Positions 1 through 5,417 of a stretch of 5,840 bases of DNA are shown here, in pieces. Under the pieces are notes generated by a model. That model made no database searches and was not told where the DNA came from. It saw only the letters and a list, made by a program, of their open reading frames with translations. Each line of letters opens with the position of its first letter. Position 1 is the first letter of the stretch. The DNA is from Ferrithrix thermotolerans DSM 19514 (GTDB lineage Bacteria; Actinomycetota; Acidimicrobiia; Acidimicrobiales; Ilumatobacteraceae): positions 1 through 5,840 of the forward strand of contig CAMCUE010000078.1 of the NCBI GenBank assembly GCA_945878705.1. The letters are read 5' to 3'. Made by a program: the position numbers and the translations under genes.

Positions 1-45
1 CGTCCAATCGGTTTGCAGTAACGCTGCTCGAACTGTGCGACCCAT
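1..45 (-). CDS. Nitrilase-superfamily amidohydrolase, N-terminal fragment (cut by window edge)
   Basis: Only the first 15 codons are visible, reading MGRTVRAALLQTDWT from an ATG at 45-43 towards base 1, in frame to the edge. An 'R-x-A-L-x-Q' strand just after the start is typical of the carbon-nitrogen hydrolase (nitrilase) superfamily. The wording resembles actinobacterial N-carbamoylputrescine amidase or beta-ureidopropionase-like proteins. These hydrolyse carbamoyl or amide C-N bonds using a Glu-Lys-Cys triad, which would lie outside the window. A strong Shine-Dalgarno sequence 5 bases upstream supports the start. The gene follows the glycosyltransferase-like gene by 23 bases on the same strand, so it is probably the third gene of that transcript. 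Substrate cannot be judged. The family call rests on a short motif and memory of the family. Confidence 0.6.
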   Translation of the reverse strand, partial: MGRTVRAALLQTDWT

Positions 46-50
46 AAATT

Positions 51-58
51 CTCCCCTT
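51..58 (-). promoter_or_regulatory. Shine-Dalgarno site of the nitrilase-like gene
   Basis: Read on the minus strand this is AAGGGGAG, a strong match to the anti-Shine-Dalgarno end of 16S rRNA, followed by a 5-base spacer (AATTT) and ATG. It fixes the start of the truncated gene at the left edge. It is the clearest ribosome binding site in the minus-strand group; the gene just upstream has none visible. Confidence 0.7.
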
Positions 59-68
59 ATTTTTTGAC

Positions 69-1214
69 TTAATTGCTTTCTAAACTATCAGCGAGGACAC
101 TCTCAACATAAGCCCGAATCTTTGTGTTGCCAAAGTCGTACGCCATCAACTGATCACGAATCCAGCCATTATCGCGCTCCCACTGTTCATCAGAAACCGT
201 AAGCAGATAATCCAAAATTCGACCAATCTCTTCTTCACTTGGATCATTTGTCCAAAACGGACCCTTCTCCCCAAACTCCAAAGGCTTACCAAACCGGTGA
301 GTCTTTTGAAATCGGGGCGCTGCGGCTATGAAGCCGGTTTTACAGCCAAGAACTAATGACTCATAGCCAAGCGAGCTCTGATCGGTCAGAACAATTGTTG
401 AAGACTTAATAAATTCGTAGGAAGAATTAGAAGAAGTCCGTCGATTGAGAGTCAAGTCTGTTGTTTTGAAATAGTTGCCAAAGTATTCATTTTCCTGATG
501 ATGTTGCACTGGACCAGATTCAAACCCAATTACATTTAATTTTTGACTGACTGATTTAAGGACTTTGGCAAAATTTTGATAGAACATATCGCCGACATCA
601 TTTTTTGCAACGATATATGTCGAGCGAAAAGTTGATATCCAACTGATATCCAATGGTTCATTGGATCTCGACTTGTTTGCAAATTGGTTTGCTTTGATAC
701 TTCCTGAAGAGACACCATTGAATTTTGCATAATTTGGGATTTGCGAAATCCAGGCTGGTCCAAAAGCGAACAGTTGATCAATCTCCCATGTTCCGAACGG
801 ACCTGTTTCTTTAAGTAACTGTGGAATTTCAAAGCCGATGTCTAGGCGCCATCCGTTTTGGATGAGGGCAACTTGGTAAGTTACATTCTTGCGGCGCTTA
901 AGTTGCCACATGGTTGCATTGTTGTCAGTCCGCGAAAGAATCAGTTTTGGTTTAACGAAGTCGATATATGCCTCGATGTATGCGAGTGCGCCGAGGCGTA
1001 TTTTTGGCACAGCACGCAATAGCGCACGCATATTGATACTTTCACCGCGAATGTCCAACACATGTGGTTTGTGATGTGCGAACATCTCGTCTAGCGGGCT
1101 TGCCGTGCCTCGATCAATGATCAATAAATCAGCTTGTGGTGGTTTTCGCCACACCCGCTTTGTCCTTCGAAAATACTTATACGCCCGTTGCAAGAATTGC
1201 AGAAACGACTTCAT
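69..1214 (-). CDS. Probable surface-carbohydrate biosynthesis protein, GT-B glycosyltransferase-like
   Basis: A 381-residue soluble protein with no signal peptide or membrane segment and a basic N-terminus (residues 10-24). I read it as a two-domain GT-B-like protein of the surface-carbohydrate biosynthesis type, distantly like CDP-glycerol glycerophosphotransferases. The N-terminal half has alternating strands (LLIID 30-34, HVLDIRGES 51-59, LILSRTDNN 91-99, VALIQNG 115-121), an 'FGP' at 151-153 and a 'GSIKAN' segment at 171-176. The C-terminal half has VIGFESG (228-234) and a strand-loop-helix 'STIVLTDQSSLGYESLVLG' (272-290), the usual position of the nucleotide-sugar site in such folds. Start ATG 1214 is 6 bases after the nfuA stop, with no clear Shine-Dalgarno, so translational coupling is likely. 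GC in bases 421-660 is about 35-38%, well below nfuA, suggesting transfer or fast evolution. Donor and acceptor cannot be told; the family assignment is moderate. Confidence 0.55.
   Translation of the reverse strand: MKSFLQFLQRAYKYFRRTKRVWRKPPQADLLIIDRGTASPLDEMFAHHKPHVLDIRGESINMRALLRAVPKIRLGALAYIEAYIDFVKPKLILSRTDNNATMWQLKRRKNVTYQVALIQNGWRLDIGFEIPQLLKETGPFGTWEIDQLFAFGPAWISQIPNYAKFNGVSSGSIKANQFANKSRSNEPLDISWISTFRSTYIVAKNDVGDMFYQNFAKVLKSVSQKLNVIGFESGPVQHHQENEYFGNYFKTTDLTLNRRTSSNSSYEFIKSSTIVLTDQSSLGYESLVLGCKTGFIAAAPRFQKTHRFGKPLEFGEKGPFWTNDPSEEEIGRILDYLLTVSDEQWERDNGWIRDQLMAYDFGNTKIRAYVESVLADSLESN
633..654. repeat. 11-base tandem repeat inside the glycosyltransferase-like gene
   Basis: TGATATCCAAC (633-643) is followed directly by TGATATCCAAT (644-654), ten of eleven bases identical. 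On the coding strand it underlies the residues ISWIS near position 190-194. As 11 is not a multiple of 3, the two copies are read in different frames. It overlaps the inverted repeat at 648-666. It is small and may be chance. Confidence 0.4.
648..666. repeat. Perfect 8-bp inverted repeat, 3-base loop
   Basis: ATCCAATG (648-655) and CATTGGAT (659-666) are exact reverse complements around GTT. It lies in the AT-rich middle of the glycosyltransferase-like gene. No T-run follows on either strand, so it is not a terminator. Confidence 0.5.
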
Positions 1215-1220
1215 TTTGAA

Positions 1221-1859
1221 TTACGAATAGTACGGGTTGGCACCTGTGGAATGGTCAGTAATGTCACGCACCCGAGTAATCGCCGGCACTTGCTCGACGA
1301 GCATTGTCTGCACACCTTCGAGCATTGTCTGTCGGCTCATTGAACAGCCGTGACACCCACCGCCCATCGTGAAATATGCAGTGCCTTCTTTGTCATGGCC
1401 TGAAAATGTTACGAACCCACCGTGCGCCGCAAGTGCAGGGTTCACTTCGCTAAACACAATGGTTTCAATCTGCGCGGAGATCTCATCATCCGAAACAAGC
1501 CCATCGACATGTGCCTTGAGTGGCTTATTCGGATTGCGAATTAACAAACCTTTAGCGTCATCGTGGTCTAATTCTGCGCCACGAAGTAAATCTAAATCTT
1601 TGGCACCAATAATTATTTTCAAACCGTCAATTGTGCGTACTTCGTCAGTGAACGCAGCCTTAACAAATTCGTCGAACACGAGGTCGTAGCGAAAATCTTC
1701 GCCTGGTCCAGAAAGAATCTCGAGCCGTAAACCAAGTCGCTCTCGCTCAGTTTCTGCATCTCGTAGTTCAATTAATTTTGCATGTGCGATCGGAGTGATC
1801 GTAACTAGCGTGTCTTTTATGGCAGGCGCAACGCCAGCGAGAGGGCTTACTTGACTCAT
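1221..1859 (-). CDS. nfuA: NfuA-like Fe-S cluster carrier (degenerate A-type domain plus NifU C-terminal domain)
   Basis: A 212-residue cytosolic protein predicted to receive and deliver [4Fe-4S] clusters to client enzymes. Residues about 20-115 look like an A-type (IscA/HesB) fold: ITPIAHAKLIELRD, then GLRLEILSGPG and YDLVFDEF. The domain has no cysteine at all, as is known for the degenerate N-terminal domain of NfuA. Residues about 125-200 are the NifU C-terminal domain: VNPALAAHGGFVTF (139-152) and GGGCHGCSMS (166-175), with the CxxC cluster ligands at C169 and C172. Length matches NfuA (about 190-215). In-frame TTG (1868) and GTG (1865) starts would add two or three residues; ATG 1859 is preferred, though no strong Shine-Dalgarno decides it. 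The gene is first in the minus-strand group and is divergent from the thiamine operon. A 13-base direct repeat lies within its C-terminal domain. Confidence 0.9.
   Translation of the reverse strand: MSQVSPLAGVAPAIKDTLVTITPIAHAKLIELRDAETERERLGLRLEILSGPGEDFRYDLVFDEFVKAAFTDEVRTIDGLKIIIGAKDLDLLRGAELDHDDAKGLLIRNPNKPLKAHVDGLVSDDEISAQIETIVFSEVNPALAAHGGFVTFSGHDKEGTAYFTMGGGCHGCSMSRQTMLEGVQTMLVEQVPAITRVRDITDHSTGANPYYS
1298..1331. repeat. 13-base direct repeat inside nfuA (two copies, 21 bases apart)
   Basis: CGAGCATTGTCTG occurs at 1298-1310 and again at 1319-1331, offset by exactly seven codons. On the coding strand it gives the local peptide duplication QTMLEGV-QTMLVEQ in the helix after the CxxC motif (residues 177-190). 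Overall length is normal for the family, so this is not an obvious insertion. Confidence 0.6.
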
Positions 1860-1940
1860 TGACACCAAGGCTATCTGTGGTTTCTAGGGCTATCTGTGGT
1901 TACTAGTTGGCGACAGTTGGTTGTTAGAGTGTTGTTAATA
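1860..1940. other. Divergent intergenic region upstream of the riboswitch
   Basis: This stretch must carry the promoters of both the minus-strand nfuA group and the plus-strand thi operon. No strong sigma-70 pair is visible. For the plus strand, TAGAGT at 1925-1930 is a possible -10 (four of six consensus bases), which would start transcription just before the riboswitch, but no good -35 precedes it. For the minus strand, TTAACA (1938-1933) resembles a -35 but lacks a -10 at normal spacing. The left half is taken up by a 19-base tandem repeat. The hexamer AGTTGG also occurs twice (1905-1910, 1915-1920), ten bases apart. Confidence 0.35.
1869..1906. repeat. Two-copy 19-base tandem repeat in the divergent promoter region
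   Basis: GGCTATCTGTGGTTTCTAG (1869-1887) is followed without a gap by a second copy (1888-1906) that differs only at the fifteenth base (T to A). It begins 10 bases upstream of the nfuA start and ends about 35 bases before the riboswitch. It could be paired operator half-sites in the nfuA leader or promoter, or a recent slippage duplication. Confidence 0.8.
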
Positions 1941-2032
1941 CGCACGGGGAGTCCACTGGTTCGGTGGGCTGAGAGGGTGGCCGCCGTCACCGACCCGCAC
2001 ACCTGATCTGGGTAATGCCAGCGGAGGAAGCG
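1941..2032 (+). promoter_or_regulatory. TPP riboswitch (THI box) controlling the thi operon
   Basis: The conserved TPP aptamer is complete. P1 is CGC 1941-1943 with GCG 2030-2032 (short). P2 is CGGG 1945-1948 with CCCG 1994-1997. P3 is GTCCAC 1951-1956 with GTGGGC 1964-1969. The pyrimidine-sensing TGAGA is at 1970-1974. An optional extra hairpin, P3a, is at 1976-1991. P4 is CCT 2002-2004 with AGG 2025-2027, and P5 is CTGG 2008-2011 with CCAG 2018-2021, capped by GTAATG. The GATC joining region of the pyrophosphate-sensing arm is at 2005-2008. It binds thiamine pyrophosphate, the product of the first gene downstream. The 3' strand of P4 is part of the Shine-Dalgarno sequence for thiN, and only four bases separate P1 from ATG 2036. 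There is no room for a terminator, so control should be translational: TPP-bound aptamer means an occluded ribosome site. Confidence 0.96.
2023..2028 (+). promoter_or_regulatory. Shine-Dalgarno of thiN embedded in riboswitch helix P4
   Basis: GGAGGA lies 7 bases upstream of ATG 2036. Bases 2025-2027 (AGG) pair with CCT 2002-2004 in the ligand-bound aptamer. The site therefore both fixes the thiN start and is the likely switch point. The in-frame ATG at 2015, inside the P5 loop, has no ribosome site at proper spacing. Confidence 0.85.
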
Positions 2033-2035
2033 AAC

Positions 2036-2698
2036 ATGGTAACCACATCTCTAATTTTTGCCGGAGGTCTCGCCCTCAGCGATACGACCCTGCGAGCAGT
2101 TCGCGAATTCACCGAATTTGATTTGGTGATTGCTGCCGACTCTGGTTTACATTCTGCTCAAAAACTTGGGCTAACTGTAGATGTCGTAATCGGGGATATG
2201 GACTCAGCGGATGCAAATGCGCTCGCCGAAGCTAGGTCACGCGGTACAAAAATTATCCAACACGACCGTGACAAAAATTTTACTGACTTACATTCGGCAC
2301 TTTTATACGCCGCTGAATGTGGAACTAAAAGAATTGTGGTAGTCACTGCGGGTGGTGGGCGCCTTGACCACCAACTTGGCGTCATCGCTGCAATGTTTGA
2401 TCCGATTCTTAAAAAAGTTGATGTCCAAGCGCTGTGGGATGACTCGAAAATATTCGCTCTGCAGGGTGAGACAACACGCAGATTTAAAGCCGAGATTGGC
2501 GACATAGTTGGGCTGCAGGCATATGGATCTACCGCAACTGGAGTCAGCACAACTGGTTTGCGATGGAAACTCAGCAACGAATCTCTCAAAGTGTATGAAA
2601 CACGCGGTGTCAGTAACGAAGTTACTGACAACCAAGTTTCGGTTTCAATCGCCCATGGCCAACTTTTAATAATTCATCAACAGAAAGCAACAAACTAG
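2036..2698 (+). CDS. thiN: Thiamine pyrophosphokinase
   Basis: A 220-residue cytosolic enzyme that transfers pyrophosphate from ATP to thiamine, giving TPP and AMP. Family motifs appear in order: AADSG (33-37), the acidic GDMDS (53-57) expected to bind magnesium-ATP, DKNFTDLHSAL (79-89), GGRLDH (107-112), and the C-terminal thiamine-binding part GVSTTGLRW (169-177) with GVSNE (191-195). Length matches bacterial ThiN (about 210-220). N81 sits where many family members have Asp (K-D-x-T-D); the following T83-D84 are kept. An in-frame ATG at 2015 would add seven residues, but it lies within the conserved aptamer and lacks a ribosome site, so 2036 is chosen. As first gene of the operon it is directly under the TPP riboswitch. 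Its TAG stop overlaps the thiB start by one base. A perfect 10-bp inverted repeat lies near its 3' end. Confidence 0.95.
   Translation: MVTTSLIFAGGLALSDTTLRAVREFTEFDLVIAADSGLHSAQKLGLTVDVVIGDMDSADANALAEARSRGTKIIQHDRDKNFTDLHSALLYAAECGTKRIVVVTAGGGRLDHQLGVIAAMFDPILKKVDVQALWDDSKIFALQGETTRRFKAEIGDIVGLQAYGSTATGVSTTGLRWKLSNESLKVYETRGVSNEVTDNQVSVSIAHGQLLIIHQQKATN
2608..2630. repeat. Perfect 10-bp inverted repeat in thiN, 3-base loop
   Basis: TGTCAGTAAC (2608-2617), loop GAA, GTTACTGACA (2621-2630), with no mismatch. It covers the codons for the GVSNEVTD segment and ends 67 bases before the thiB start. No T-run follows, so it is not an intrinsic terminator. In mRNA it would form a compact hairpin; in DNA it resembles a dyad operator. 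Confidence 0.7.
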
Positions 2699-3807
2699 TG
2701 GCACAAAAAAAACTAAAGCATAATTTTAAAAATATATTTCTGCGCGCTGCTTTGCTTGGCTCACTCGTCAGTGCCTGCACAAACAGTTCTCCAACCGATA
2801 ATTCTTCAACTAAACAAGATGATCCAAAGAACTCAGATCAAGTTACTTTGACGCTTCTCGCCTATGACTCATTTACTCCTTCTGAAAATATCTTTGATGC
2901 GTTCACACTTGAAACTGGCGTCAAAGTCGAAATCGCACTTGGTGGCGACGCCGGCGAATTAGTAACCAAAGCCGCACTAACGGCGGGTAACCCGCAGGGC
3001 GATGTGTTGTGGGGAGTTGATAACACATTGTTGTCTAGAGCAATTGAAGCAAAAATTTTCTCGGCGTATGAAACAAAAAATACGAATGAGCTTGATCAAA
3101 GCGCGCGCAAGTTAGTAGCAAACAATGAAGTCTCGCCTGTTGACACAGGCGATGTTTGCCTTAATTACGACGTCAAATGGTTTGCCGATCGCAAGATTGC
3201 ACCACCATTAACTTTGCGTGCATTGACTTCGGCGAATTATGCAAACCTGCTGGTCGTACCGAGTCCAATTACATCGTCGCCGGGACTGGCGTTCATGCTC
3301 GCGACTATCGCCGAATTCGGCGAAGATGGTTGGGGCGAATATTGGCAACAACTTAAACAAAATGGTGTGTTAATTGTTGATGGCTGGAACGAGGCTTACT
3401 ACACAGAGTTCTCCGGCTCATCTGGCAAAGGAGACAGACCGATCGTTGTTAGTTACGGATCTAGCCCTCCTGCAGAAATGATCTACGCGAGCCCAAAGCC
3501 AGCCACTGCACCAACTGCAGTGGCTGCTCTCACCTGTTACCGTCAAGTTGAATTCGCCGGTGTTCTACGCGGAACAAAACACCAGCGTGAAGCCGAAATG
3601 CTTGTTGATTATTTGACGAGCGTTGCATTTCAACAAGATCTTCCGTTGACGCTGTTCGTCTACCCTGCTAACACAAAAGCGAAACTTCCTGCAGAGTTTC
3701 TCAAGTATTCAATGCGCCCAGAATTGCCATTACAAATTGACCCAGAATTAATCGCTAAAAATCGAACCACGTGGCTTGATACATTCACGAATAAGGTCTT
3801 GCGCTAA
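2698..3807 (+). CDS. thiB: Thiamine ABC transporter, substrate-binding lipoprotein
   Basis: A 369-residue extracytoplasmic thiamine-binding protein. Residues 1-26 form a lipoprotein signal peptide (basic KKLKHNFK, hydrophobic 13-26) with lipobox V-S-A-C and lipidated C27. A Ser/Asp/Lys-rich linker (28-47) follows. Marks of the ThiB/TbpA family are AYDSF (55-59), SPVDTGDVCLNYD (146-158), ITSSPGLAFMLATIAEFGEDGW (191-212), VDGWNEAYYTEFSG (227-240) with aromatic residues W230, Y234 and Y235 expected near the thiamine ring, then SSGKGDRPIVVSY (241-253) and SSPPAE (255-260). Somewhat longer than the E. coli protein (327) because of the linker. The start is GTG 2698, overlapping the thiN stop by one base (TAGTG), with only a weak purine stretch upstream; translational coupling to thiN is likely, bringing it under the riboswitch. 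Strong inverted repeats lie in its coding region. Confidence 0.95.
   Translation: MAQKKLKHNFKNIFLRAALLGSLVSACTNSSPTDNSSTKQDDPKNSDQVTLTLLAYDSFTPSENIFDAFTLETGVKVEIALGGDAGELVTKAALTAGNPQGDVLWGVDNTLLSRAIEAKIFSAYETKNTNELDQSARKLVANNEVSPVDTGDVCLNYDVKWFADRKIAPPLTLRALTSANYANLLVVPSPITSSPGLAFMLATIAEFGEDGWGEYWQQLKQNGVLIVDGWNEAYYTEFSGSSGKGDRPIVVSYGSSPPAEMIYASPKPATAPTAVAALTCYRQVEFAGVLRGTKHQREAEMLVDYLTSVAFQQDLPLTLFVYPANTKAKLPAEFLKYSMRPELPLQIDPELIAKNRTTWLDTFTNKVLR
3133..3152. repeat. Perfect 8-bp inverted repeat in thiB, 4-base loop
   Basis: TCGCCTGT (3133-3140), loop TGAC, ACAGGCGA (3145-3152). It is GC-rich and stable on paper, within the codons for the conserved V-D-T-G-D segment. No T-run follows. Confidence 0.6.
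3308..3323. repeat. Perfect 16-base palindrome in thiB
   Basis: TCGCCGAATTCGGCGA is its own reverse complement with no loop. As RNA it would give a 6-bp stem with an AATT loop. It underlies residues IAEFGE. The outer TCGCC and GGCGA bases match those of the inverted repeat at 3133-3152. Confidence 0.6.
3500..3526. repeat. Perfect 11-bp inverted repeat in thiB, 5-base loop
   Basis: CAGCCACTGCA (3500-3510), loop CCAAC, TGCAGTGGCTG (3516-3526), all eleven pairs Watson-Crick and seven of them GC. It spans codons 268-276 (P-A-T-A-P-T-A-V-A). It is the strongest simple hairpin in the window; no T-run follows, so it is not an intrinsic terminator. Confidence 0.75.
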
Positions 3808-3841
3808 TCATTAGCAACTAAGTTCTCATGATTCATTTTTA

Positions 3842-5404
3842 ATGATCAACGCTTACCGCCACACAAGTAAATGGTTGGTTGTTGTGCCTATTGTTGTGAT
3901 GCTGCTGTTCGTAGTCGCACCAGTATTGAATATTTTTTCAATGGCAATTCAAATTGATTCGTTTGCGTTACTCACGTCGCCGACTACTCGAAATGTTGTG
4001 TGGTTCACAACTTGGCAAGCGATCATCAGCACTATTGTGGTTCTTTTCTTTGCAATGCCGATTGCTGCGATAACAGCAAATTTTGATTTTTTCGGACGAC
4101 GTATGTTGATCTCACTTATTAGCGTGCCGTTCATTTTGCCAACAGTTGTAGTCGGCGTCGCATTTCTCGAGCTTCTTCCAACGAGTATTCACCGAAGTGC
4201 ATTGGCGATAATTATTGCTCACATATATTTTAACTTCGGGCTTGTAGTGCGAATTATTTCGACGCGGTGGCAACAAATCCATCCATATCTAGATGATGCC
4301 GCTCGCACTCTTGGCGCTTCGAGAACACGACTGTTTTTAACCGTCACTTTGCCTTTGCTCAAGAAATCGTTGCGTTCAGCGGGATTACTGGTGTTCTTGA
4401 TGTGCTTCACCTCGTATGGAGTTGTTCGCATCTTGGGTGGCCCTGCAAGATCAACAATTGAAACAGAGATTTATTTTCGAGCAATGCAACTCGGCGATGT
4501 CTCGGGTGCGTTGGTTCTTTCTATTTCGCAACTGCTTGTAGTCGGGGTTTTGATTTTATTCATGACACAAATCGGCACAACAAAATCAGCAGAATTTAGA
4601 CAGACGGTTTATTCAAGAATCCGTAGGCCGCAAAACTTTGGTCAGAAACTATTTATTGCGTCAATTGCGCTCATAAGTACAGTTGCTGTGCTTGCGCCGC
4701 TGATCAGTGTGGTGCGCCGATCAATTTTGGTTGGCGACCGCGTTAACTTTTTTGCATGGCACAAAATCCTTACAGACCCAGAAATATTCAAGTCATTGAC
4801 GACTTCACTGAAATATGCAGCTTTTACAATTGCCGTCTCAACGACCATTGGTTTATTCAGTGCATGTGCAGTTATCTACGGCTCAACGCGATACAAGTTT
4901 TTGAATATTCTGACGGCGTTGCCAGTCGTAGTTTCGGCAGTCACCCTTGGCCTCGGATTAATTATCACATTTGATGTAAACCCAATTGATTGGCGCGGGG
5001 CTTGGCTGATGATGCCAATTGCGCACTGCTTGGTTGCAATCCCAATTGTGATGCGAATAATTTCGCCAACAATTCGAGACTTACCTAACGGGTTGCGCGA
5101 CGCTTCGCAGACATTGGGTGCAACATCTTGGAAAATGTGGCGAACAATAGACCTGCGCATCATTCAACCCGCTCTATTAACCGCAGCAGCGGTCGCTTGC
5201 GCTGTTTCGCTCGGAGAGTTCGGCGCGAGCAGTTTTCTAGTCCGACGCAATAACGAAACATTGCCACTGATGATTTCGCAACTACTAAGTCGTCCCGGAG
5301 AAACTATTCAAGCTCAGGCATACGCGATTGCAACCTTATTGATCGTTGCTTGCGTTGCGATTATCGGTGTTGTCGATTATTTCGGCACAGAGAAACACAG
5401 ATAA
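3842..5404 (+). CDS. thiP: Thiamine ABC transporter, fused two-domain permease
   Basis: A 520-residue integral inner-membrane protein forming the whole translocation channel. It contains two tandem binding-protein-dependent permease domains with about six predicted membrane segments each (roughly 11-35, 52-79, 88-110, 118-139, 180-198, 221-242; then 270-292, 322-347, 353-376, 386-406, 443-466, 491-513). Each half has the EAA coupling loop that docks the ATPase: DDAARTLGASRTRLFLTVTLP (151-171) and RDASQTLGATSWKMWRTIDL (419-438). SYGVVRILGG (191-200) and SLGEFGASSFL (456-466) are typical of ThiP. Length agrees with the family (about 520-540). The start ATG 3842 is the first usable one in frame after an upstream stop, yet no Shine-Dalgarno is visible; a four-codon reading frame (3828-3842) ends on it as TAATG. 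Gap from thiB is 34 bases. Confidence 0.94.
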   Translation: MINAYRHTSKWLVVVPIVVMLLFVVAPVLNIFSMAIQIDSFALLTSPTTRNVVWFTTWQAIISTIVVLFFAMPIAAITANFDFFGRRMLISLISVPFILPTVVVGVAFLELLPTSIHRSALAIIIAHIYFNFGLVVRIISTRWQQIHPYLDDAARTLGASRTRLFLTVTLPLLKKSLRSAGLLVFLMCFTSYGVVRILGGPARSTIETEIYFRAMQLGDVSGALVLSISQLLVVGVLILFMTQIGTTKSAEFRQTVYSRIRRPQNFGQKLFIASIALISTVAVLAPLISVVRRSILVGDRVNFFAWHKILTDPEIFKSLTTSLKYAAFTIAVSTTIGLFSACAVIYGSTRYKFLNILTALPVVVSAVTLGLGLIITFDVNPIDWRGAWLMMPIAHCLVAIPIVMRIISPTIRDLPNGLRDASQTLGATSWKMWRTIDLRIIQPALLTAAAVACAVSLGEFGASSFLVRRNNETLPLMISQLLSRPGETIQAQAYAIATLLIVACVAIIGVVDYFGTEKHR

Positions 5405-5417
5405 ACGAGCTATCTAA

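Noticed and set aside
1369..1689. Plus-strand 106-codon open frame antisense to nfuA
   Set aside because: Shadow of the well-supported nfuA gene; low-complexity Ser-rich translation and no start context.
1925..1930. Confident sigma-70 promoter for the thi operon
   Set aside because: The -10-like TAGAGT is well placed, but no matching -35 exists, so it is only mentioned as a possibility within the intergenic entry.
2015..2035. Upstream in-frame ATG for thiN
   Set aside because: It is inside the invariant P5 loop of the TPP aptamer, has no properly spaced Shine-Dalgarno, and the added residues are just translated riboswitch.
2158..2631. Long minus-strand open frames antisense to thiN (also 2303-2635)
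   Set aside because: They lie fully within thiN, which has clear family motifs; the translations show no recognisable domain and no ribosome site is seen.
2947..2996. GC-rich small palindromes in thiB such as GCGGG-TAA-CCCGC
   Set aside because: Five-base arms are expected by chance several times in a window of this size.
3803..3840. Intrinsic terminator between thiB and thiP (stem followed by TTTTT)
   Set aside because: The only stem next to the T-run is six AT-rich pairs with a 16-base loop, too weak to terminate, and thiP must be co-expressed.
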